Assembly (NCBI RefSeq): GCF_001718835.1
Contig: NZ_CP013444.1
Span: forward strand, 2,046,001 to 2,110,000
DNA from: Burkholderia cepacia
Lineage (GTDB): Bacteria > Pseudomonadota > Gammaproteobacteria > Burkholderiales > Burkholderiaceae
Reading direction: 5' to 3'
DNA length: 64,000 bases
The notes below the pieces were generated by a model. That model was not told the DNA's origin. It saw only the letters and a list, made by a program, of their open reading frames with translations, and searched no databases. Positions 45,069 to 52,346 of this stretch are shown here, in pieces. Each line of letters begins with the position of its first letter. Position 1 is the first letter of the stretch. The position numbers and the translations under genes are program-made.

Positions 45069-46058
45069 TCAGACCAGTTCCGGCGACTGCACGACGCTGA
45101 TCTCGACGCCGACGGCCGTCGCGCCGAGCCCCGTCACCGGCTGCGCGTCGCGATAGTCGAGGCCGACCGCGATGCGCACGTAACGCTCGTCGGGGCAGCG
45201 ATTCATGAACGGATCGAACCCGACCCAGCCGAGCCCTTCGACATAGGCCTCGGCCCACGCATGGCCGGCCGGCTGCTGCATCAGCCCGGCCGCTTGCGGC
45301 TGCGCACCGAGCGCCGGCTGCGGCAGCCCCTGCGACTGCGACGCGTGCGCTTCATCGACGCGCTGGCCGAGCGCCTGCTGCATCCCGTCACCGCTTTGCA
45401 GCGCGACGGCTTCTTCCTCCTGCGCGCCGCCGCCGTGCTGCTTCGCGTCGGCGATGCGCTGCATCGCGCTGTCGGCCAGCACGTAGCCCGAGATATAGCG
45501 GGCGGGAATCTTCAGCACGCGCGCGGCCGCGATGAACGCATGCGCATGGTCGCGACTCGTGCCCTCGCCGCTTTGCAGCGCGGTTTCCGCATCGACGGGC
45601 GCGTCGGCGGCCAGGTTCGGCGCATACGCGATGCGGTCATGCACTTCCGTCATCAGCCAGTGCAGCGCGTCGAGGCTGCGCGGCTCGATCGGCAGCGCCT
45701 GCGTGAGCGCACGCACGGTGTCGCCCGCCTTCGTGAGCGCGGTCTCGCGCTCGAAGATCCACGGCGGCGCATAGCCTTCGGGATTCCCGAGAATGCCCGC
45801 GCGATCCTGCGTCTCGACGACGCCGGCCGCGACGACGACGATCTCGGCCTTCGCGCCGCGGTCGTGCCGCACGAGGTCGATCCGGTTGCCGAGCCCGTCG
45901 GCATAGGACAACGTCGGCTCGACGCCATCGATCGTGACCTGCCACGCGCGCACCGTCTGCCCGGGGCCCGACTGCGGGCGCAGCCGCAGCCGTTGCAGTG
46001 CGTGGGTGGCTTGATCGTCGAACTGATAACGCGAGATGTGTCGGATGGCGAGTCGCAT
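45069..46058 (-). CDS. Transglutaminase-like protein with Ser in place of the catalytic Cys
   Basis: 329-residue member of the same family: beta domain RHISRYQFDDQATHALQRLRLRP, then a core in which the normal GVCxDHAH reads GEGTSRDHAHAF, so Ser168 stands where the nucleophile Cys belongs. His and Asp are present (GHAWAEAYVEG, FDPFMN). Between SGYV and GHAWAE lies an unusual insertion of about 55 residues rich in Gln, Ala and Glu (about 215-270). The protein may be a pseudoenzyme or a Ser-dependent variant. The ATG at 46058 lies eight bases after the alpha-E stop. Confidence 0.83.
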   Translation of the reverse strand: MRLAIRHISRYQFDDQATHALQRLRLRPQSGPGQTVRAWQVTIDGVEPTLSYADGLGNRIDLVRHDRGAKAEIVVVAAGVVETQDRAGILGNPEGYAPPWIFERETALTKAGDTVRALTQALPIEPRSLDALHWLMTEVHDRIAYAPNLAADAPVDAETALQSGEGTSRDHAHAFIAAARVLKIPARYISGYVLADSAMQRIADAKQHGGGAQEEEAVALQSGDGMQQALGQRVDEAHASQSQGLPQPALGAQPQAAGLMQQPAGHAWAEAYVEGLGWVGFDPFMNRCPDERYVRIAVGLDYRDAQPVTGLGATAVGVEISVVQSPELV

Positions 46059-46066
46059 GGCAAGTC

Positions 46067-47008
46067 TCAGTCGAAGTTGTAGGCCTGGGCGATTTCGAGC
46101 CCGAGGCTGTTGTTGCGGCCGATGAAGTCGGTCAGGAACTCGTGCAGGCCGCTCTTGAAGATCCGCTCGACCGACGTATCGGACAACATCTGCAGGATCT
46201 TCGCGGCCGTGTCGTGACACGGATGTGTCACGCCGTAATCCTTCGCGAGCAGGTTCAGGCTCGATACGACGCGCCCGTAGCAATAGCGCAGCGAACGCGG
46301 CATGCGGCCGTTCAGGATCAGGTAGTCGGCGATGTTCAGCGGCTTGTACTGCACGTCGTACACCCAGCGGTACGAACGGTGCGCGGCGACGCAGCGCAGG
46401 ATCGTCTCCCACTGGTAGTTGTCGAGGATCGTGCCGACGTGCGACACCGACGGCAGCAGCAGGTGGTATTTCACGTCGATGATCCGCGCGGTGTTGTCCG
46501 CGCGCTCGACGAACGCGCCGATCTGCGCGAAATCGAAGATCTCGTTGCGCAGCATGGTGCTGTAGAAGCTGCCGAGGATCAGCGCGGTTTCGCGCTTCAC
46601 CTGGTCGAGCACGGCCGGCAGTTCGCTTTCCGGCACCGGCTGCGCGAGCGCGCGGCGCAGCGCGAGCCATGCGCCGTTCACGCTCTCCCACGCCTCGCGC
46701 GTGAGCGCCGTGCGCACCATCCGCGCATTCGAGCGCGCGGCCTCGATGCACGACAGCACGCTCGACGGGTTGTCGCGGTCGCGCAGCAGGTAGTCGGTCA
46801 CGGTATCGGCCGCATACGCGTCGTATTTCTGCCGGTAGCCTTCATCCGTGCCCGAGCTGACGAGCACCGACGACCATTCGGCCGGCGCGTCGGACGTGCG
46901 CGTGAGCGCCATCCGCAGCCCGGCATCGACGATGCGCGCGATGTTCTCCGCGCGCTCGATATAGCGGTACATCCAGTAGAGACCGCTTGCAGTACGTCCC
47001 AGAAGCAT
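46067..47008 (-). CDS. Alpha-E domain protein (DUF403)
   Basis: 313-residue all-helical protein of the alpha-E family, made of conserved Glu/Arg-rich helices: LYWMYRYIERAENIARIVD (residues 10-28), VLSCIEAARSNARMVR, and FVERADNTARIIDVKYHLLLP. The ERAxNxAR motif occurs twice, as expected. Its function is unknown, but it is always found with permuted ATP-grasp and transglutaminase genes, which suggests it is the structural partner or substrate holder of the ligase. It sits between the ATP-grasp gene (64 bp) and a transglutaminase gene (8 bp), on the same strand. Confidence 0.9.
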   Translation of the reverse strand: MLLGRTASGLYWMYRYIERAENIARIVDAGLRMALTRTSDAPAEWSSVLVSSGTDEGYRQKYDAYAADTVTDYLLRDRDNPSSVLSCIEAARSNARMVRTALTREAWESVNGAWLALRRALAQPVPESELPAVLDQVKRETALILGSFYSTMLRNEIFDFAQIGAFVERADNTARIIDVKYHLLLPSVSHVGTILDNYQWETILRCVAAHRSYRWVYDVQYKPLNIADYLILNGRMPRSLRYCYGRVVSSLNLLAKDYGVTHPCHDTAAKILQMLSDTSVERIFKSGLHEFLTDFIGRNNSLGLEIAQAYNFD

Positions 47009-47072
47009 CTCGTGTCCACTCCGTCTTCGTTCGGTTCGCGCGCCGGCTCCGGCGCACGCGGTAGCATCCGGC

Positions 47073-48488
47073 TCAGTCGGCCAGCACCCAGGTGTCCTTG
47101 GTGCCGCCGCCCTGGCTCGAGTTGACGACGAGCGATCCCTCCTTCAGCGCGACCCGCGTGAGCCCGCCCGGGGTGATGCGGATCCGGTCCGACACCAGCA
47201 CGAACGGCCGCAGGTCGACGTGGCGCGGCGCAAGGCCGGCGTCGGTCAGGATCGGCGTCGTGGACAGCGCGAGCGTCGGCTGCGCGATGTAGTTCGCGGG
47301 GCGTGCGCGCAGCTTCGCGGCGAACGCCTCGAGCTCGGCCTTCGACGCGCACGGCCCGACCAGCATCCCGTAGCCGCCCGAACCGTGCACTTCCTTCACG
47401 ACCAGTTCGTCGAGATGGTCGAGCACGTACTTCAGGCTGTCGGCCTCGCCGCAGCGCCAGGTCGGCACGTTCTCCAGCAGCGCCTTGCGGCCCGTGTAGA
47501 ACTCGACGATCTCCGGCATGTACGAGTAGATCGCCTTGTCGTCGGCGATGCCGGTGCCGGGCGCATTCGCGATCGTGATGTTGCCCGCGCGATAGACGTC
47601 CATGATCCCCGCGACGCCGAGCACCGAATCGGGTCGGAACGTGAGCGGATCGAGGAACGCGTCGTCGACGCGGCGATACAGCACGTCGATCGGCTGGAAA
47701 CCTTCGGTCGTGCGCATTGCGACGCGGCCGTCGATCACCTGCAGGTCGCTGCCTTCGACGAGATGCACGCCCATCTGGTCGGCGAGGAACGAATGTTCGT
47801 AGTACGCGGAGTTGTGGATGCCGGGCGTGAGCACGGCGACGGTCGGGTTGTCGGCGTTGCCGCCCGGCGGGCATACGGCCGCGAGCGACTGGCGCAGCAT
47901 CTGCGGATAGGTTTCGACCGGGCGCACCTTCACCTGCTGGAACAGCTCCGGGAAGAGCTGCATCATCGTCTCGCGGTTTTCCAGCATGTACGACACGCCG
48001 GACGGCGTGCGCGCGTTGTCTTCCAGCACGTAGAACGCGTTCTCGCCGGTGCGCACGATGTCGACGCCGATGATGTGCGTGTAAACGTTTCCGGGCGGCC
48101 GGAAGTCGATCATCTCCGGGATGAACGCTTCGTTGTGCGCGATCAGGTGCTTCGGCACGATGCCCGCGCGCACGATTTCCTGGCGATGGTAGATGTCGTC
48201 GAGGAAGGCGTTGAGCGCCATCACGCGCTGCTCGATGCCGAGCGACAGCCGATTCCACTCGCTCCCGGAAATAATGCGCGGGACGATGTCGAACGGAATC
48301 AGCCGCTCGGCGGCCTCCGCGTCGCCGTAGACGGCGAACGTGATGCCCGTCTTGCGGAACACGCCTTCCGCGTCATGGGCTTTCTGGGCGAGGCTCGCGG
48401 GATTCTGCGTGTCGAGCCACTGCTTCAGGCGCGCGTAAGGCGCCCTTACCATGTCGCCGGATTGCAGCATTTCATCGAATGGCTTCAT
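47073..48488 (-). CDS. Circularly permuted type 2 ATP-grasp protein (DUF404/DUF407)
   Basis: 471-residue predicted ligase. Residues carry GITFAVYGD and ERLIPFDIVPRII near the start, the metal and nucleotide region VDIVRTGENAFYVLEDNARTPSGVSYMLENR (about 145-175), VAVLTPGIHNSAYYEHSFLA, YRRVDDAFLDPLTFRPDS and VKEVHGSGGYGMLVGP. ATP-grasp enzymes activate a carboxylate as acyl phosphate and join it to an amine; the substrate here is not known. The ATG at 48488 follows GGAG nine bases upstream. It is the first gene of the leftward cluster, divergent from a LysR gene. Confidence 0.9.
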   Translation of the reverse strand: MKPFDEMLQSGDMVRAPYARLKQWLDTQNPASLAQKAHDAEGVFRKTGITFAVYGDAEAAERLIPFDIVPRIISGSEWNRLSLGIEQRVMALNAFLDDIYHRQEIVRAGIVPKHLIAHNEAFIPEMIDFRPPGNVYTHIIGVDIVRTGENAFYVLEDNARTPSGVSYMLENRETMMQLFPELFQQVKVRPVETYPQMLRQSLAAVCPPGGNADNPTVAVLTPGIHNSAYYEHSFLADQMGVHLVEGSDLQVIDGRVAMRTTEGFQPIDVLYRRVDDAFLDPLTFRPDSVLGVAGIMDVYRAGNITIANAPGTGIADDKAIYSYMPEIVEFYTGRKALLENVPTWRCGEADSLKYVLDHLDELVVKEVHGSGGYGMLVGPCASKAELEAFAAKLRARPANYIAQPTLALSTTPILTDAGLAPRHVDLRPFVLVSDRIRITPGGLTRVALKEGSLVVNSSQGGGTKDTWVLAD

Positions 48489-48948
48489 CGATCTTTTCTC
48501 CATCGATCGTTTTCCCCGGCATTGCGCATGCCGGACCGGCGTAACGACTGCGTTGCAAGGAACGTGCCTTGCCATTCCCCGATTTCGCCGCGCCGCCGGC
48601 ACGCTCCGGCGGCATGCCGCACCACGACGGTGCAGCGCGCGACGCGATTCGCGGCATCGGTGCGCCGCGTGTCACGATCATGGTTCTCCCGCGTGTCATC
48701 AATGTGCAATCTGCGGTGCAGCATTCGCGGCCGCTCCGGCGCGATGCCCCGCGCACCGGATTGCTGCATCGCGTCGGCGAGAGAGGCGGGCCGGCACGCA
48801 CACGGCGCAACCGGCCCTGGGGGAAGTACCGTCCACGGCCAGCCGGCGGGTTCAGACGCGAGATGAACTAACCGGTTAGCCTTGTCCGGCATGACAACGT
48901 TATGCAGCCGTATTTATGGCGACAACGCCCATGCATATTTCGACTGAC

Positions 48949-48971
48949 ACCGATCGAAAAAAAACATCGGT
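48949..48971. promoter_or_regulatory. LysR-type T-N11-A operator upstream of the LysR gene
   Basis: ACCGAT at 48949-48954 and ATCGGT at 48966-48971 are perfect inverted arms separated by 11 bases, giving the T-N11-A pattern of LysR boxes. It lies about 95 bp upstream of the lysR start, in a 578-bp divergent region between the ATP-grasp cluster and lysR. Autoregulation is likely; control of the leftward cluster is possible. I see no gene in the rest of that region. Confidence 0.6.
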
Positions 48972-49066
48972 ATGCTCGACACGAGGCGCGGTACGCTAGA
49001 AGGTTCGTGCAGAAAACCCGCGCCGGCTTCGGCAAGCGCCCGACTATATAAAAGACGAAGATCGAA

Positions 49067-50056
49067 ATGGAAGCAAAGTGGCTGGAAGATTTCCTGAGCC
49101 TTGCGGATACCAAGAGTTTTTCCCGGGCCGCACGTCACCGGCACCTCACGCAGTCGGCGTTCAGCCGACGAATCGCCGCGCTCGAAACGTGGATGGACGC
49201 GAAGCTGGTCGACCGGAGCATCAACCCGATCACGCTGACGCCGGCCGGCCAGATGTTCCGCGGGCTCGCCGCGGACATCCTGCGCAGCATGTATGCGGCG
49301 CGCAATCTCGTGAACGGCTACGACCAGTTCGCGGCCAGCGATCAGGTCGTGCGTTTCGCGGTCGCCCATACGCTCGTCTTCACGCTGTTTCCCGAATGGC
49401 TCAAGCAGCTCAACGGCGAAGTCGGCCACGTGACCGCACGCGTGAACGCGGTGAACGTGCCGGAAGGCGTGCAGCAGCTCGTCGAAGGGGAATGCGACCT
49501 GCTGCTCGGCTATCACCATCCGCAGTTGCCGATCGTGCTCGACCCGAACCACTTCCCGTTCGTCAGCCTCGGCGTCGAACGGATCCTGCCCGTATCGACG
49601 CCCGATGCGGCCGGCAAGCCCGTGTTCCAGCTGCCCGGCCGGCCGGGCGAGCCGTTGCCGCTGCTCGCGTATTCGTCGGGCGCATTCCTCGGCAACATCG
49701 TCGAGATGCTGCTGCTGAATGCAACCGAGCCGTACGTGCTGCACCGGTGCTTCGAGACGCACATGTCCGAGGCGTTGAAAGGCATGGTCGTGGCCGGGCA
49801 CGGGATCGGCTGGCTGCCGGAAAGCTGCGTCGCGAAGGAGCTCGCGGAAGGCACGCTCGTGTGCGCGGGTTCCGGCGACTGGATCACCGAGCTCGAAATC
49901 CGCCTGTATCGGTCGGCCCGCAAGCGCGGGCTCGCGGCCGAGCAACTGTGGACGTACATCATGAACCGGCCGCGCGGCGCGGCGACGGCAACGGCCGCTC
50001 CGCCGGCGCCGGCGACGCGGGCCGCGAGACGGACTGCGAGCGGCGGCGGGCGGTAA
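49067..50056 (+). CDS. LysR-family regulator, HypT/YjiE-like
   Basis: 329-residue regulator. The winged helix occupies residues 1-60 (KWLEDFLSLADTKSFSRAARHRHLTQSAFSRRIAALE); the effector domain follows to about residue 300, and the last 25 residues are an Ala/Arg-rich tail. The start MEAKWLEDFL and the spacing recall E. coli HypT (YjiE), the hypochlorite-responsive LysR protein, but identity of function is inferred. The ATG at 49067 is unambiguous. A T-N11-A dyad lies upstream. It is divergent from the ATP-grasp cluster. Confidence 0.85.
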   Translation: MEAKWLEDFLSLADTKSFSRAARHRHLTQSAFSRRIAALETWMDAKLVDRSINPITLTPAGQMFRGLAADILRSMYAARNLVNGYDQFAASDQVVRFAVAHTLVFTLFPEWLKQLNGEVGHVTARVNAVNVPEGVQQLVEGECDLLLGYHHPQLPIVLDPNHFPFVSLGVERILPVSTPDAAGKPVFQLPGRPGEPLPLLAYSSGAFLGNIVEMLLLNATEPYVLHRCFETHMSEALKGMVVAGHGIGWLPESCVAKELAEGTLVCAGSGDWITELEIRLYRSARKRGLAAEQLWTYIMNRPRGAATATAAPPAPATRAARRTASGGGR

Positions 50057-51063
50057 TGCAGGCCGGGCGGGTGCGGTGCCGTTGACCGGTTGCGCAGGGG
50101 AATATCGGCCCGCACCATTTCAAGCCAGCCTCTTCGTTGCGCTTCCATCAGGATGACGAATTTCCTGCCGGCCTGATCGCGCACGGCGCCCTGCCCGACT
50201 TGCCGCGCACCGAATTGGTCTGGCGATAGCACCTCCTCCTCGCGTTTCAGCGCGTCGCCTCCGGGACCATTCCCGGGATGCCGCGCCCACGCATGGGCAG
50301 GTTGCGTCGCCGCTCCCGGCCAATATTCAGTCGTAATCCGCTGCCAATAAGTAAATATCCCGTCGGCGTTAACACCGATGAGCCATTTCAAATGCCGAAT
50401 ATCAATCGGGCGCGAAAACCCCTTTTCCCGGACACGCCCGCCCCGTAGCCGCACGGGGATCTTTCACGAGATTTTCATTGAAATCACACAAATGCCATTT
50501 CGATATCACAAATGGAATACCCAATCATCAAAATCCCTCACCCTTGAAACCACGTCATTTATTCAACCAAACAACCAGGACCAAAAATACAATTCCACGC
50601 GCCAGCTCAAAACGCCCCCTTCCACATGACGGAAAATCTTCAATTGTCAGTCGTTATCAGTGATGCAAATTCACTCGCAACCCCATTAGCGGGCGCGGCC
50701 CCTCGAACATCCCGCGTCGCGCAATAAGGCAGACGGATGGGCGGCAAAATTTCCATTCGTCACGTCACGTCATCGGAACAAAGCGCGCGGCAACCTTCTT
50801 TCCATATTATGTTCTGCAAGTTGAAACGGCCACGCGAGGCAGCAATCCGGGGAGGTTTGTTTTTTCGGCCGTTATTGATCGCACGAAACCGCCGTCATTC
50901 CCATTTCAGATATTATGTTCCCGAACATCGCCACTTCCACGTCATGCACGGTATTTTATTAATCGACCCATGAAAGTGAATAGGCCGTTGGAAAATGGCG
51001 AATGGCCTTTGCGTTTTTTGTTCCGGAATGTATGCTTGCTATCAAACGCGAACGGAGGTCTCG
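50057..51063. promoter_or_regulatory. Long AT-rich regulatory region upstream of the pga operon
   Basis: About 1 kb without a convincing gene; GC drops sharply after 50.36 kb. ATATTATGTTC occurs twice in the same direction (50804-50814 and 50910-50920), 106 bp apart. The second copy merges into the palindrome ATGTTC-CC-GAACAT (50915-50928). AGGCC...GGCCT near 50.98-51.01 kb could form a leader hairpin. Such a long AT-rich leader suggests heavy control of exopolysaccharide production. Promoter elements were not fixed. Confidence 0.4.
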
Positions 51064-51483
51064 ATGTTATCTTCGTTTCGAAAGCACGCTGTTCCTGCTG
51101 CAGCCACTGCCGCTTCAATGCTTTGCATGGGCGTCGTGGCAATGGCCCAGACGGCCCCCGCGTCCGAGCCGGACACGCAGCGTTATGTGATTTCATACAT
51201 CTGCGGTGACGCACGGATCGACGGCACGGCACCGCTTCCGCCCGACGGGCGTCCCTACAACCTGGGCGTGTCATTTGCTTCCGCCCAATCCGGCAATCCG
51301 CTCGTCAACGTTCAAGTGCGGCTGAGGCGCCACGGTCGCGTGCTCGTCGAATTCAACGCGACCGGGTCGCGCTGCCTGTTCAGCGTGCCCGACGCAAGTT
51401 ACCGGATCGAGGGCACGTACCAGGGCGAAACGAAATTCGCGATCGTCGAAACAGGCGTGCTGAACACGCAACTGCGGTGGTAA
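51064..51483 (+). CDS. Small secreted protein at the head of the pga operon
   Basis: 139-residue exported protein. Residues 1-29 form a signal peptide ending VVAMAQ. The mature part is beta-rich with two cysteines (YICGDAR, SRCLFSV) that may pair, and segments VNVQVRLRRHGRVL and YRIEGTYQGETKF resembling a carboxypeptidase-regulatory or Ig-like fold. Family not recognised. The ATG at 51064 has GGAGG nearby upstream, a strong site. It begins the rightward run to pgaABCD, 39 bp before the next gene, so a part in poly-N-acetylglucosamine export or matrix binding is plausible but inferred. Confidence 0.72.
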   Translation: MLSSFRKHAVPAAATAASMLCMGVVAMAQTAPASEPDTQRYVISYICGDARIDGTAPLPPDGRPYNLGVSFASAQSGNPLVNVQVRLRRHGRVLVEFNATGSRCLFSVPDASYRIEGTYQGETKFAIVETGVLNTQLRW

Positions 51484-51522
51484 GCGTTCCACCGGCAAAG
51501 GCATGGAATCGAGGAGCGATGC

Positions 51523-52245
51523 ATGACCAGTGTGAATCGACAGCATATGCACTCCTCCGGCCATCCGAAACCGGGCTGGGGCCCGGGCAAGAACGCGGCG
51601 CTCAGCTTCGTGGCTTTTGCCGTGATTTTCGGCATATTCGCCTATGTCAAGCGGGATGTCGTCGACGAGGTTTCCACGGCATCGCACCAGGCATCCGGCG
51701 TGGTCGGCATATCAGTGAGGAGCACTGACAGGCCTGCTGTTGCATCGACGCCACCCACCGGCATGACGTCGCCGGTGACGATCGAAATCGAGCCGCAGGC
51801 CGCGCCGCGCGTCGACGCGCAGGCGACGGCACCGCCGCCCGTGCCCGCGCCCGCCCCACCTGTTGTCGCCGCGACCGACGCACATGCGGCGCATGCGGCA
51901 CATGCGGCACATGCGGCACCGTCCGGCGGCGCCGTCAACGCAAGGCATGCCGGCATGCATCGCCAGCAGCATCAGCATCCACGGCCTCATGACGTTGCCA
52001 ATACAAGGACACGCATGATTGTCACGGCAAGGCCGCATTCGTTCGGCGAAGACGGACACGCGCACACCGCAGGCGTCACGCACGAGGAGCTGGAGAGCGC
52101 ACGTGCGCTCACGAAGGCGCGCTCGTGCGCGGTGCTCGAGCAATGGGGCTGTGTTGAACAGAACGCGAGCCGGGTGCTCGCCATCGACCCGCAGAACGGC
52201 GAATCGCGGGCACTGCTCGGGGAGGCCATCCGAAACCATCCTTGA
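51523..52245 (+). CDS. Membrane-anchored protein with AHA repeats and a short TPR-like end
   Basis: 240-residue protein. One transmembrane helix (LSFVAFAVIFGIFAYV, about 27-42) follows a short cytosolic start, so most of it is periplasmic. Residues 65-145 are Pro/Ala-rich with four Ala-His-Ala units, then His/Gln-rich. The last 55 residues (ARSCAVLEQWGCVEQNASRVLAIDPQNGESRALL) look like one tetratricopeptide-type unit with two cysteines. Unknown family. It lies between the secreted protein and pgaA and may be an assembly partner of the exopolysaccharide machinery. Confidence 0.7.
   Translation: MTSVNRQHMHSSGHPKPGWGPGKNAALSFVAFAVIFGIFAYVKRDVVDEVSTASHQASGVVGISVRSTDRPAVASTPPTGMTSPVTIEIEPQAAPRVDAQATAPPPVPAPAPPVVAATDAHAAHAAHAAHAAPSGGAVNARHAGMHRQQHQHPRPHDVANTRTRMIVTARPHSFGEDGHAHTAGVTHEELESARALTKARSCAVLEQWGCVEQNASRVLAIDPQNGESRALLGEAIRNHP
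51880..51915 (+). repeat. Four tandem 9-bp repeats encoding Ala-His-Ala
   Basis: GCACATGCG occurs at 51880-51888, 51898-51906 and 51907-51915, with a one-base variant at 51889-51897. The unit keeps the frame, so copy number may vary between strains and change the histidine content of the linker. Confidence 0.75.
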
Positions 52246-52346
52246 CGTTGTACTCGGGGAACCAGAATCACCAACAAACTCGACGGCAGATCGAGCGCAT
52301 TGATCGGCGCACGACCGATCTAACCGTTTCGAAGTGAGGACACCCC

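Noticed and set aside
41637..46082. Rightward open frame of nearly 1,500 codons opposite the transglutaminases
   Set aside because: Composition is Arg/Ala/Val/Asp-rich without motifs; the opposite strand encodes conserved proteins with catalytic residues. A GC-skew shadow.
50378..50629. Rightward 83-codon open frame in the AT-rich pga leader
   Set aside because: No ribosome site, no hydrophobic or conserved pattern; AT-rich intergenic sequence.
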